This document shows positions 27,906-37,676 of a stretch of 62,000 nucleotides of DNA, piece after piece. Both the position numbers and the translations under genes were made by a program. Position 1 is the stretch's first letter. Each line of letters begins with the position of its first letter. This DNA is from Tubiluchus corallicola. Its lineage: Eukaryota; Priapulida; Priapulimorpha; Priapulimorphida; Tubiluchidae. Below the pieces are notes generated by a model that was given only the letters and a program-made list of their open reading frames with translations, ran no database searches and was not told the DNA's origin. The stretch covers positions 1 through 62,000 of the forward strand of contig JAQGDQ010000304.1 of NCBI GenBank assembly GCA_030141605.1, read 5' to 3'.

Positions 27906-29696
27906 ATGAGTAACTATAAAAAACACATACTTGTTTGCAACGGTACCGGATGCCAATCACTTGAAGGGACAAAAGTGAAAAATAAACTGGTAGCCTCACT
28001 GGAAAAAAAAGGTATGAGTAAAAAGGTGCAGGTATCTTCAACTGAATGTTTTGGTTTTTGTGAAAACGGAACATTGGTGAAAATTCTCCCCGACAACACT
28101 GTCTATGTAAAAGTATCGCCATCAGATGCACACAGTATCATTGAAGACCACATTGTTAAAAATAAAAAAATCGAGCGCTTACTATACACTACCCCACAAG
28201 GGGAAGTTATTACAGAACCCGAACAGATGAATTTTTACAAGAAGCAGATCAGAATTGCGTTGAGAAACTGTGGAGTTATAGATCCTGAAAATATTGACGA
28301 ATACATTGCCCGCAACGGATATAACGCTCTCTCCAGATGTTTTGAAGAGATGACCCCCTCCAGTGTTATCAAAGCTATCAAAGACTCTGGATTACGTGGG
28401 CGTGGCGGCGCAGGTTTCCCTACAGGAATGAAGTGGGAGCTTACCAGGCGTGCTGAATCCGATCAAAAATATGTAGTGTGTAATGCTGACGAAGGCGACC
28501 CGGGAGCATTTATGGACCGATCAATCCTGGAGGGGGACCCACACTCAATTATCGAAGCAATGGCCATTTGTGGCTTCTGTATAGGATCAGATACCGGACT
28601 AATCTATATAAGAGCAGAGTATCCGCTAGCCATAAAGCGCCTTCAAACAGCGCTAGAACAGGCTCGTCAGTACGGGCTTATAGGTAAAAATATACTAGGA
28701 TCAGGCTTTGACTTCGACATAGCCCTGAGGTTCGGAGCAGGAGCATTTGTGTGTGGTGAAGAGACATCCCTTATACACTCTATGGAAGGGAAACGTGGAG
28801 AACCAACCGTTAAGCCCCCATTTCCATCTGAATCAGGATACCTTGGTAAACCCACCAACGTAAATAATGTTGAAACATATGCAAACATACCCACTATTCT
28901 CAATATGGGTGCCGAGAAGTTTAGTGCCATTGGTACTGAGAAATCTAAAGGGACAAAAGTTTTCGCGCTTGCTGGAAAAATCAACAACGTGGGACTTATA
29001 GAGGTACCTATGGGCACCACACTGCGCGAAATTATATACGACATAGGTGGGGGAATTAAAGATGGTAAAGAGTTTAAGGCCGTTCAAACAGGAGGCCCTT
29101 CCGGTGGATGCCTGACTAAAGATTTTCTGGACACACCTATCGATTACGAAAGTCTTACTGCAGCCGGCTCTATGATGGGCTCAGGAGGAATGATAGTAAT
29201 GGATGAAAGCGACTGTATGGTATCTATCGCACGATTTTATCTTGAGTTTACATTAGATGAGTCATGTGGAAAGTGTACTCCATGCAGAATAGGAAACAAG
29301 CGCCTCTGGGAAATACTCAATACCATATCAAAAGGGAATGGTACCAAAGAGGACTTAAAACGCCTCTACTCGCTTGGAGGAGTTATTAAAGATGCTTCAC
29401 TGTGCGGGCTTGGGCAAACAGCCCCCAACCCGGTAATATCAACACTTGAAAACTTCTGGGACGAGTATAAGCAACATATTGTTGATAAGCGCTGCCCCGC
29501 CAAACAGTGTAAAGAGATGTTGCAGTACATTATAAGCCATAATGACTGTACAGGTTGTACACTGTGTGCCAGGATTTGTCCGGCAAATGCCATTACAGGC
29601 GAAAGAAAAGCTGCCCACACTATTGATCAGAGCACCTGTATAAAATGTGGTGCATGTGTAGAAAAATGCAAATTTGATGCTATCAATGTGTCTTAG
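27906..29696 (+). CDS. hydB: Bifurcating hydrogenase, NADH/FMN subunit
   Basis: A 596-residue NuoF-like subunit where NAD(H) meets the iron-sulfur chain. Layout: an N-terminal thioredoxin-like [2Fe-2S] domain (residues 1-90; C11, C16 and STECFGFC), the FMN/NADH module (GRGGAGFPTGMKW, DEGDPGAFMDR), the NuoF cluster site (SCGKCTPCR), and a C-terminal two-[4Fe-4S] ferredoxin domain (CTGCTLCARICP and CIKCGACVEKC). This composition is that of HydB in trimeric, electron-bifurcating [FeFe] hydrogenases. 33 bp before hydA. Confidence 0.92.
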   Translation: MSNYKKHILVCNGTGCQSLEGTKVKNKLVASLEKKGMSKKVQVSSTECFGFCENGTLVKILPDNTVYVKVSPSDAHSIIEDHIVKNKKIERLLYTTPQGEVITEPEQMNFYKKQIRIALRNCGVIDPENIDEYIARNGYNALSRCFEEMTPSSVIKAIKDSGLRGRGGAGFPTGMKWELTRRAESDQKYVVCNADEGDPGAFMDRSILEGDPHSIIEAMAICGFCIGSDTGLIYIRAEYPLAIKRLQTALEQARQYGLIGKNILGSGFDFDIALRFGAGAFVCGEETSLIHSMEGKRGEPTVKPPFPSESGYLGKPTNVNNVETYANIPTILNMGAEKFSAIGTEKSKGTKVFALAGKINNVGLIEVPMGTTLREIIYDIGGGIKDGKEFKAVQTGGPSGGCLTKDFLDTPIDYESLTAAGSMMGSGGMIVMDESDCMVSIARFYLEFTLDESCGKCTPCRIGNKRLWEILNTISKGNGTKEDLKRLYSLGGVIKDASLCGLGQTAPNPVISTLENFWDEYKQHIVDKRCPAKQCKEMLQYIISHNDCTGCTLCARICPANAITGERKAAHTIDQSTCIKCGACVEKCKFDAINVS

Positions 29697-29729
29697 TTAC
29701 AGACTTATAATATTATAAACAACTTTAAA

Positions 29730-31505
29730 ATGCAACAACTATTAAATATAACCATAAATAACAAATCCCTTCAGGTAGAGAACGGCACTACCGTGCTTGA
29801 TGCAGCCTCAAGTGTTGGAATAGAAATTCCAACACTATGCCACATGAAACTTGAAAACCTTGATATCGAAAATTGCCCGGGGGGATGCCGTGTTTGTGTA
29901 GTAGAAGTAGAAGGTAGAAAAAACCTAGCACCGGCATGCGTTACCAAAGTATTTGACGGGATGAAAATAAATACATCATCCCTGCGCGTAATCAATGCCC
30001 GCAGAGTTATTGTAGAGCTTATACTAAGTGATCACCCCGCCGAATGCCTCACGTGTGCCAAATCAGGGCGATGTAACCTGCAAGATACAGCCGTAAAGAT
30101 GGGCATACGATCTATCCACTACAAGGGGGAGCACTCTGTCTATCGTAAAGACAAATCACCCGCCATAATTCGCGATATGGACAAATGTATTATGTGTCGG
30201 CGTTGTGAAATGATGTGTAACGAAGTACAAACAGTAGGGGCTCTATCTGCAATTAAAAGAGGCTTTGAATCCGTTGTCAGCCCGGCTTTTGAAAAAGATA
30301 TCGTCGACTCAGTCTGTACTTACTGTGGACAATGTGTAGCCGTCTGCCCAGTAGGAGCATTAATTGGACGCGACCGAACAGGAGATATAATACGTTCACT
30401 ATCCGATCCCACAAAAACAGTGATAGTACAAACAGCACCTGCCGTAAGAGCAGCTTTAGGAGAACAGTTTGGAATGGAGCCGGGAACGCTGGTTACAGGG
30501 CAGATGGTAGCGGCACTAAGGCGCATAGGCTTTGACTACGTATTTGATACAGATTTTGCAGCGGACCTCACAATTATGGAAGAGGGAGCAGAACTACTCA
30601 ATAGACTGTCAAAAGTCGTCAAAGGAGACAAATCTGTTAAACTACCTATTCTCACATCATGCTGCCCAGCATGGGTAAACTTTATAGAACACAACTTCCC
30701 TACCCTGCTGGACATCCCGTCAACAGCAAAATCACCACAACAAATGTTTGGCGCAGTCGCAAAAACATACTTCGCAAACAAACTGGGTATAGACCGCAAA
30801 GACCTAGTAGTAGTGTCAATTATGCCCTGCGTCGCAAAAAAATATGAGCGGGGGCGCGAAGAATTTATCGTTAACGAGAATCCAGATGTCGACTTTGCAA
30901 TGACTACACGGGAAATATCAAGCCTTATAAAGCTAGCAAACCTCGACTTCCCATCATTGCCCGCTGAAGAGTTTGATAGCCCGATGGGGACATCCACCGG
31001 GGCATCAGTGATGTTTGGCACTACTGGTGGCGTAATAGAGGCTGCCATTCGTACAGCCTACGAAAAATACACTAAAAGGCCACTTCCTAAAATAGAGTTT
31101 GAAGAACTACGCGGAATGCAAGGACTACGCGAAGCAACAATCGATTTCGCCGGAACACCAATAAATATAGGTATAGCTCATGGGCTGGGGAACGCCAGAA
31201 AACTCCTTGATGACATCGCTTCCGGGAGAAGCCGGTATCACGCCATTGAGATCATGTCATGCCCGGGAGGATGCATAGGAGGAGGAGGACAGCCATTCCA
31301 CCACGGAAATGCTGAAATATTGAAAAAAAGACAACGCGCTATTTACGAAGATGATAGAAACAATCCCATTCGTAAATCACACGAAAACCCACACATATAT
31401 CAGCTATATGAAGAGTTCCTGGACAAACCGTTAAGCAAAAAAGCGCACGAACTACTGCACACACAGTACTTCGATAAATCCACAATTATAGATGAGAAAA
31501 GATAA
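29730..31505 (+). CDS. hydA: [FeFe] hydrogenase catalytic subunit
   Basis: A 591-residue catalytic subunit producing or consuming H2. Order: plant-type [2Fe-2S] (C37, C49/C53, C56, C70), His-Cys [4Fe-4S] (H102, C106, C109, C115), two [4Fe-4S] (C153-C163 and C196-C206), then the H-cluster domain. All three H-cluster signatures are intact: TSCCPAW (309-315), MPCVAKKYE and EIMSCPGGCIGGGGQP. With HydB and HydC it forms a group A3-type enzyme coupling ferredoxin and NADH oxidation to H2 evolution. The maturases HydE, HydF and HydG are not in the window. Confidence 0.95.
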   Translation: MQQLLNITINNKSLQVENGTTVLDAASSVGIEIPTLCHMKLENLDIENCPGGCRVCVVEVEGRKNLAPACVTKVFDGMKINTSSLRVINARRVIVELILSDHPAECLTCAKSGRCNLQDTAVKMGIRSIHYKGEHSVYRKDKSPAIIRDMDKCIMCRRCEMMCNEVQTVGALSAIKRGFESVVSPAFEKDIVDSVCTYCGQCVAVCPVGALIGRDRTGDIIRSLSDPTKTVIVQTAPAVRAALGEQFGMEPGTLVTGQMVAALRRIGFDYVFDTDFAADLTIMEEGAELLNRLSKVVKGDKSVKLPILTSCCPAWVNFIEHNFPTLLDIPSTAKSPQQMFGAVAKTYFANKLGIDRKDLVVVSIMPCVAKKYERGREEFIVNENPDVDFAMTTREISSLIKLANLDFPSLPAEEFDSPMGTSTGASVMFGTTGGVIEAAIRTAYEKYTKRPLPKIEFEELRGMQGLREATIDFAGTPINIGIAHGLGNARKLLDDIASGRSRYHAIEIMSCPGGCIGGGGQPFHHGNAEILKKRQRAIYEDDRNNPIRKSHENPHIYQLYEEFLDKPLSKKAHELLHTQYFDKSTIIDEKR

Positions 31506-31539
31506 AAAATAAATAGCAGCTATAAACGTTAACTTCATC

Positions 31540-32052
31540 ATGCAGATAGTAGATAGCAAAACACATAAAGTATGCCTCTCAGCAGAGGCAATTGGCGTAG
31601 TTAAAAAAAACTGTGAAAAGTTTAACTATAGCGAAGGAGAACTGATAAACATATTACACTCCGTGCAGGAAGAGTTAGGATACCTGCCAAGGGAGGTACA
31701 AGAGCTTATAGCAAAAGAGTTGAAAATATCGGTAGCCAAAATATATGGAGTTGTAACGTTCTACTCGTTCTTCACAATGAAACCATTAGGCAAATATCCT
31801 GTCTCCCTCTGCATGGGTACCGCCTGTTATGTCCGTGGCTCCGAAAAGATTCTTGATGAGCTAAAGCGTCAGCTAAAAACAGAAGTTGGAGAACTTACGC
31901 CTGACGGGCTTTTTTCTATCTCATGCCTTCGCTGTGTGGGGGCGTGTGGACTGGCTCCAGTACTAATGATTGGAGATAAGGTATATGGGCGGGTCTCGCA
32001 GGCAGATATCAGCAATATTATATCAGTATACAGAAAAAAAGAAAAGGCCTGA
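31540..32052 (+). CDS. hydC: Hydrogenase NuoE-like subunit
   Basis: A 170-residue NuoE-like protein with the N-terminal helical domain (LINILHSVQEELGYLPREVQ) and a thioredoxin-like [2Fe-2S] domain ligated by Cys in MGTACYVRG and SCLRCVGACG. It passes electrons between HydB and HydA. It is last in the operon, 34 bp after hydA; in many bacteria hydC comes first. Confidence 0.92.
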   Translation: MQIVDSKTHKVCLSAEAIGVVKKNCEKFNYSEGELINILHSVQEELGYLPREVQELIAKELKISVAKIYGVVTFYSFFTMKPLGKYPVSLCMGTACYVRGSEKILDELKRQLKTEVGELTPDGLFSISCLRCVGACGLAPVLMIGDKVYGRVSQADISNIISVYRKKEKA

Positions 32053-32318
32053 CAATATTAAAATAACGTGAGATTGGAAAACACAGAAACAGAAAGCCTA
32101 AAACCAATGATAACAAAGTAGCTATCACACTAAACTTAAAAAACCAAATAGAGCACACAATACATTGTGGTGTCGATAATTTCCTCGCAAATTTAATATC
32201 CAGGTTAATTGCTTATCTCTTTTCCCCAAATAAGCCTACTTTGATCACAGATATCATTGATCGTAACAATGTAGTAAATGCTGTTTAGGTAGAACTCGCA
32301 TTAAAACAATAATCAAGG

Positions 32319-32454
32319 CACATACAAAGTGAAAGGTTTCGGAATAATTTAAGGAAAAATTCGATAAAAGAGCACAATTCATCACTTTAAATGAGGATCT
32401 TGAAGGAATTTTGAGAAAATACTAATAAAAAGATGAGTCTTGTAAAAGCCTCAC
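32319..32454 (+). repeat. Intergenic repeat family, copy 11
   Basis: Contains AATTTAAGGAAAAATTCGAT, AGGATCTTGAAGGAAT and the tail CTAATAAAAAGATGAG then TCTTGTAAAAGCC. Confidence 0.6.
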
Positions 32455-32459
32455 TTTAT

Positions 32460-32494
32460 ACAGATAAAGGGAGCTTACCTCTCCCTTTGTCTGT
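32460..32494. terminator. Strong hairpin after the hydrogenase operon
   Basis: ACAGATAAAGGGAG / CTCCCTTTGTCTGT, a near-perfect 13-14-bp stem with a 7-nt loop. No T-run follows on the plus strand, so an intrinsic terminator is uncertain. It abuts the end of repeat copy 11. Confidence 0.4.
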
Positions 32495-32641
32495 GTAAAC
32501 CACTTCCCCCTCCTACCCTATTTCTTCAATTATTATGTTAATATGATAAATTTATGTGAAAAAACTATAATTAATCTACTCTCCTGTGGGGCTTTTTAGG
32601 CTGATCGTGGCAAAATAGAAAAAATCGACCTAACTTATAGT

Positions 32642-32774
32642 ACAAAGACTCTCATAAAATGAAAGACTTTGGTTTTGACTGTAGAAAAGCTCGATGAAAA
32701 ACTGCGGCTTACTACCTGTTAACTAAAGACTTTGAAGAGAGCTTTGACAAAAATATTAACATAAACACAAAGCG
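32642..32774 (+). repeat. Intergenic repeat family, copy 12
   Basis: Contains AAGACTTTGGTTTTGAC, CTCGATGAAAAACTGCGGC and GAGAGCTTTGACAAAAATAT; ends about 30 bp before the large lipoprotein gene. Confidence 0.6.
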
Positions 32775-32806
32775 TAATTAAAAATCAAGCCTAAAAATAC
32801 ACTACC

Positions 32807-35800
32807 ATGCAAAAAACTTTTATTTTTCTATTCATGCTTCTTTTTATTGTAGCAGCTTGCAAAAAACAGGAAATAGGGTCTCTCAAATCCAATGAAAAAG
32901 AGATCCTTGAGTTTGAAATAGAGGGTAGCATCGATGAAGCGGAGATTGATAATGAGAATCATACTATAGTTATCGCTATGCCTGAGCACGGGACTAATAT
33001 AACCCGCCTTGCTCCCAATACAATTATTGTTTCCGATAAGGCTACTGTAACACCTGGGCTCAATGTTAAGAAAGACTTTACCAACCCCGTGGAATATATT
33101 GTAATGGCAGAGGATGGGAGTACTAAAACCTACTTTGTAACTGTAGAACTAATATCCAGCAGTGCAAAAATCATTACCAGCTTTGCATTTAGAGCTGAAG
33201 ATAATAAAATTATAACAGAGAATGTAACTGCAAGTGATATAATCGAGTCATCCGGAATTATAAAAATTACAGTACCTTATCTAGCTGACAGGGAGAATCT
33301 GACACCTTTTATCAGATATCAGGGTGCATCTATATATCCTGATCAAAAAGAGGTACAGGATTTCACCAAAGAGATTTTATATACCGTAACTGCAGTTGAC
33401 GGTAGCACAAAAGAGTATACTACTATTGTTGATTTCGACCCTAAAGACAGCAAAAGAATTACCAGCTTTATCTTTGAAGCAAAGAACAACCCTTTATTGG
33501 AAGATAAAGATATAGTAGGGGAAATAGAGGGTACAATGATATCAGCTACTGTATCTTACAAAATGCTTAGCAGCCTTGTTCCCACCATTTCCTATATAGG
33601 AGTAGATATCGATCCGGCCAGCGATGTCGGTCAGGACTTTTCCAATAACGTATACTACACAGTGACGGCAGAAAATGAAAGCACACATACCTACACCGCT
33701 GCTCTCAATGTGGATAAGAATACAGATGCAGGAATTTGGAAATTTAAGCTCGATGGAGTAGAAGAAGAGAAGTTGGAGATTGACCATGTCAATGGTACAA
33801 TTACAGGAACTGCCTCGTACGGAGTAAACTTAGGAAACGTGGTCCCCAATACTATAGAGATATCTGAAGGGGCTAGTATTTACCCTTCTGTGGATGAGGC
33901 GCAAAACTTTACAAGTCCTTCAAGATACATAGTAACAGCTCAGAATGGAAAAACTCAGCAGGATTACTGGGTAACAATTGCTCCAAACTCAAGCAAAGTG
34001 ATAACAAAATTCAATTTTCTGGCAGGGGACAATCTTGGAACTGAAGATGTAGAAGGGGAGATAGATCAGGATGAAAAAATGATAACCCTTACAGTGCCGT
34101 TTGGAACTAACAAGGGCAACCTCACTCCTAGTATTGAATACAGAGGGGCAAAAATAGATCCAGATAACCACAGGGACTTTAAACTCCCTGTTAAATATAC
34201 TGTTACTGCAAACGACCAAACCACATGCACATACACCGTTACAGTAAATGAAGGGGAGAACACTGAGAAAAAGATTAAAAGTTTCAATTTTCTCGATGTA
34301 AGCAATCCATTCCCAGATGTGTTCGGTGTTGTAAATGAAACTGATAAAACGGTATCGCTTACTGTACCTTACGGAACAGATGTAACGGCACTTACTCCAA
34401 CTATTGTTATTTCGGACAATGCATCTGTTTCTCCTGACAACGGCGAAACAGCAAACTTCACTGGTAATGTAGTGTATACTGTTACTGCCCAAAATGGAGA
34501 TACACAGCAATATACTGTAACAGTTATTGAAGATGAAAGCACTGAGAAAGAGATTAAAAGTTTCAATTTTCTTGCTGAAAACAATCTATTCTCAGATGTG
34601 CTCGGTACTGTAAATGAAACTGATAAAACGGTATCACTAACTGTGCCTTATGAAACAAATCTAGCTGACCTTACTCCAACTATTGTTATTTCGGACAACG
34701 CAACTATATCTCCTAGGAGTAAGGTGAGTATGGACTTTACAGACAAAGTAGTATACACTGTCACTGCCGAAAATGGAGATACACAGCAATATGATGTTAC
34801 TGTAAGTAAAGACGAAAACACTGAGAAACAGATTAAAAGTTTCGATTTCCTCGATGTAAACAATCCATTCCCAGATGTGTTCGGCACTGTAAATGAAACT
34901 GATAAAACGGTGTCACTAACTGTGCCTTACGATACAGACATGACTGCACTTGCACCGACTATCATTATCTCAGGCAACGCAACTATATCTCCCAAAAACG
35001 AGGTAATAGTAAACTTTACAGACGAGGTAATCTACACTGTTACTGCCGAAAATGGAGATACACAGCAATATACTGTCACAGTTATTGAAGATGAAAACAC
35101 TGAGAAAAAGATTAAAAGTTTCGATTTCCTCGATGTAAACAATCCATTCCCAGATGTGTTCGGCACTGTAAATGAAACTGATAAAACGGTGTCACTAACT
35201 GTGCCTTACGATACAGACATGACTGCACTTGCACCGACTATCATTATCTCAGGCAACGCAACTATATCTCCCAAAAACGAGGTAATAGTAAACTTTACAG
35301 ACGAGGTAATCTACACTGTTACTGCCGAAAATGGAGATACACAGCAATATACTGTCACAGTTATTGAAGATGAAAACACTGAGAAAAAGATTAAAAGTTT
35401 CGATTTCCTCGATGTAAACAATCCATTCCCAGATGTGTTCGGCACTGTAAATGAAACTGATAAAACGGTGTCACTAACTGTGCCTTACGATACAGACATG
35501 ACTGCACTTGCACCGACTATCATTATCTCAGGCAACGCAACTATATCTCCCAAAAACGAGGTAATAGTAAACTTTACAGACGAGGTAATCTACACTGTTA
35601 CTGCCGAAAATGGAGATACACAGCAATATACTGTCACAGTTATTGAAGATGAAAACACTGAGAAAAAGATTAAAAGTTTCGATTTCCTCAATGTAAACAA
35701 TCCATTCCCAGATGTGTTCGGTGTTGTAAATGAAGCTGCTAAAACGGTATCACTTACTGTACCTTACGGAACAGATGTAACGGCACTTATTCCAACTATT

Positions 35801-37543
35801 GTTATTTCGGACAATGCATCTATATCTCCTGACAACGGCGAAACAGCAAACTTCACTGGTAATGTAGTGTACACTGTTACTGCTGAAAATGGTGACCAGC
35901 AGGTCTATAGTGTTACAGTAGAGATAGAGCTTAACTCAGAGGCGCTAATCACAGACTTTGGTATTAATGGAGTAAAAAATATAAGTATTGATCAAGATGC
36001 GGGCACGATTACAGGAGATGTTCCATATGGAATTACTTTGGACAACATCTCTCCGTCACTACTGGAAATATCTGAAGGAGCAACTATAGAGCCATCCAAA
36101 GATGCACTTCAGGATTTCAATCAAGAGGTGAGATACACTGTTACATCAGAAGATGAAAGTACATTAAAAGAGTATAAAGTAATATTAACGAAGCTGTCAC
36201 CAACGCTAAAATCAGCTAGCTACAGTGGTGAAGACAGGGTTGGTGCAGGAGACTTTGAGAAAAATAATCTTTTTGAGGTAGGAAACCTGAAGAACGGTAA
36301 CTGGAACTATGTCCTGACAGTAGATGGAGTAAGCAGTCCCTCAGGAACTATAACTGCAACAAACAATAAAGCATCTATAAGCAACCATTTAGCTTTGAAT
36401 AGGTATCCAAATTGGAAAACCATAAACATAGATGACGGGCAACTCACTACGGAGTTAAAACTTTCAAGATCAGGTGTGCCAGAGAAAACCTTCACTTATA
36501 CTAATACCTTCAAGGAGCAGTATAGCATAAGGAGTTGGCAGGACTTACAAGGGATAAAATATGATTTAGCTGGTGATTATACCTTACAGAATGACATAAC
36601 TTTGCCAAATGATGCCCCTGGCGGCTTTCCGGAAGGGCTTTATAAGGTTGGTTTTGTTCCCTTAGGGAGCTTTTGGACTAGATTTACAGGCTCATTTGAT
36701 GGAGGTGGTCGTAAGATAATGAACCTCTTTATAGATAGAAGCCTTGATTATGCAGGTTTGTTTGGTTATACTGATGGAGCAATCATCAAAAACGTGGGAG
36801 TAGAGATATCTTCAAAAGGAGTAACGGGAGGAGAGTACAATACCGGAGGCCTGGTGGGATACCTTGATGGAAATAGCACTATTACCAATTGTTATGTTAC
36901 GGGAGGTAGTGTGAATGGAAAAATTTATACCGGAGGCTTGGTGGGATATGTCAGAAATAGCACTATTACCAATTGTTACGCGGGTAGTAGTGTGAATGGA
37001 GTAGACTATACCGGAGGCTTGGTAGGAGGATGCTATAAAGGCACTACTACCAATTGTTACTCATATAGTAGAGTGGATGGAGTATATGGTGTTGGCGGTT
37101 TGATGGGACTTGATAATTTAGGTACTATTAAAGATAACTATGCTACGGGAGATGTTGTAGGGAAAAGCCGTGTCGGCGGCTTGTTAGGAACTATCAGCGG
37201 GAGTAGGATTATAAATAATTACGCTACGGGTAATGTAACTATAACGACGGGGGGAAGTTATGCCGGCGGCTTATTGGGATTTGTAAATGACCGTGAAGTA
37301 GGAACCATTACCAGTAGCAGCTACTGGGACAAGACCAGCACAGGCCAAAATACTTCTGCCGATGGTAAAGGGGTGGGCGTCTCTTCCGGGACCAACTTGA
37401 GGCTAGATAGTGGCAAGTACTACGATATAGGTCCAAGCCCAAAAGAAGAAGTTTTCGACGGCTGGAATTTTGGTGGCAATAATGATAATAGCCCCTGGCT
37501 GTGGCAGGGTAATGGACAGTGGCCTACTCTCTATTGGCAGTAG
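32807..37543 (+). CDS. Giant DUF5018/GLUG surface lipoprotein
   Basis: A 1578-residue lipoprotein (anchor C18, FIVAAC followed by KKQE). Residues about 25-1130 form some 12 DUF5018-like beta-sandwich units, each with the pattern ...(V/I)xLTVPYGT...LTPTIxIS...YTVTAxNGDTQxYTVTV. Six of them (nt 34273-35946) have a strict 93-residue period and three are identical. A linker follows, then a C-terminal GLUG region (about 1340-1490; TGGLVGY, GVGGLMG, VGGLLGT, AGGLLGF), which forms beta-helices in adhesin-like proteins, ending in a Trp-rich tail. Probably a long stalk displaying a binding head at the surface; ligand unknown. Confidence 0.85.
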   Translation: MQKTFIFLFMLLFIVAACKKQEIGSLKSNEKEILEFEIEGSIDEAEIDNENHTIVIAMPEHGTNITRLAPNTIIVSDKATVTPGLNVKKDFTNPVEYIVMAEDGSTKTYFVTVELISSSAKIITSFAFRAEDNKIITENVTASDIIESSGIIKITVPYLADRENLTPFIRYQGASIYPDQKEVQDFTKEILYTVTAVDGSTKEYTTIVDFDPKDSKRITSFIFEAKNNPLLEDKDIVGEIEGTMISATVSYKMLSSLVPTISYIGVDIDPASDVGQDFSNNVYYTVTAENESTHTYTAALNVDKNTDAGIWKFKLDGVEEEKLEIDHVNGTITGTASYGVNLGNVVPNTIEISEGASIYPSVDEAQNFTSPSRYIVTAQNGKTQQDYWVTIAPNSSKVITKFNFLAGDNLGTEDVEGEIDQDEKMITLTVPFGTNKGNLTPSIEYRGAKIDPDNHRDFKLPVKYTVTANDQTTCTYTVTVNEGENTEKKIKSFNFLDVSNPFPDVFGVVNETDKTVSLTVPYGTDVTALTPTIVISDNASVSPDNGETANFTGNVVYTVTAQNGDTQQYTVTVIEDESTEKEIKSFNFLAENNLFSDVLGTVNETDKTVSLTVPYETNLADLTPTIVISDNATISPRSKVSMDFTDKVVYTVTAENGDTQQYDVTVSKDENTEKQIKSFDFLDVNNPFPDVFGTVNETDKTVSLTVPYDTDMTALAPTIIISGNATISPKNEVIVNFTDEVIYTVTAENGDTQQYTVTVIEDENTEKKIKSFDFLDVNNPFPDVFGTVNETDKTVSLTVPYDTDMTALAPTIIISGNATISPKNEVIVNFTDEVIYTVTAENGDTQQYTVTVIEDENTEKKIKSFDFLDVNNPFPDVFGTVNETDKTVSLTVPYDTDMTALAPTIIISGNATISPKNEVIVNFTDEVIYTVTAENGDTQQYTVTVIEDENTEKKIKSFDFLNVNNPFPDVFGVVNEAAKTVSLTVPYGTDVTALIPTIVISDNASISPDNGETANFTGNVVYTVTAENGDQQVYSVTVEIELNSEALITDFGINGVKNISIDQDAGTITGDVPYGITLDNISPSLLEISEGATIEPSKDALQDFNQEVRYTVTSEDESTLKEYKVILTKLSPTLKSASYSGEDRVGAGDFEKNNLFEVGNLKNGNWNYVLTVDGVSSPSGTITATNNKASISNHLALNRYPNWKTINIDDGQLTTELKLSRSGVPEKTFTYTNTFKEQYSIRSWQDLQGIKYDLAGDYTLQNDITLPNDAPGGFPEGLYKVGFVPLGSFWTRFTGSFDGGGRKIMNLFIDRSLDYAGLFGYTDGAIIKNVGVEISSKGVTGGEYNTGGLVGYLDGNSTITNCYVTGGSVNGKIYTGGLVGYVRNSTITNCYAGSSVNGVDYTGGLVGGCYKGTTTNCYSYSRVDGVYGVGGLMGLDNLGTIKDNYATGDVVGKSRVGGLLGTISGSRIINNYATGNVTITTGGSYAGGLLGFVNDREVGTITSSSYWDKTSTGQNTSADGKGVGVSSGTNLRLDSGKYYDIGPSPKEEVFDGWNFGGNNDNSPWLWQGNGQWPTLYWQ
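34273..35946 (+). repeat. Six tandem 279-bp repeats within the lipoprotein gene
   Basis: Unit starts (GATTAAAAG) fall at 34273, 34552, 34831, 35110, 35389 and 35668, exactly 279 bp apart. Units 3, 4 and 5 (34831-35667) appear identical by eye apart from unit-edge differences; units 1, 2 and 6 are diverged. The frame is kept throughout. Confidence 0.95.
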
Positions 37544-37561
37544 CAGCTAAAAAAACTATCA

Positions 37562-37649
37562 GCACTATCTCATAAACTGTGTAAATAGAAAATGCCGAGG
37601 GTTGCAACCCTCGGTATTTTTTAGTTTACACACTTTGTGAAACAGTGTC
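37562..37649. mobile_element. 88-bp MITE derived from the IS256-family element
   Basis: The left 53 bp match the left end of the IS at 53511-53563 and the right part matches its right end at 54803-54847. They are joined at a shared 9-bp AACCCTCGG, so it looks like an IS that lost its interior by deletion between direct repeats. It keeps the inverted ends and the CCGAGGG/CCCTCGG palindrome. It lies 18 bp after the lipoprotein stop codon and 27 bp before the convergent M16 gene end. No clear target duplication seen. Confidence 0.8.
37595..37620. terminator. Palindromic hairpin in the MITE
   Basis: 20-bp perfect palindrome CCGAGGGTTG/CAACCCTCGG (37595-37614) followed by a T-run on the plus strand and, reading leftward, by an A/T-rich run. 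It may terminate both convergent genes. Confidence 0.5.
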
Positions 37650-37676
37650 GCTTGATCTAGCTAACCCGGATATGAA

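Larger units (their letters stand above)
32053..32806. other. 754-bp gap with two repeat copies and a hairpin
   Basis: Holds repeat copies 11 and 12 in direct orientation, a strong inverted repeat at 32460-32494, and a small palindrome near 32155-32168 (CACAATACATTGTG). No gene or consensus promoter seen. Confidence 0.5.

Noticed and set aside
34273-35946. CRISPR-like regularly spaced repeats
   Set aside because: The 279-bp units are contiguous, in frame and encode DUF5018-like domains; there are no spacers or cas genes.
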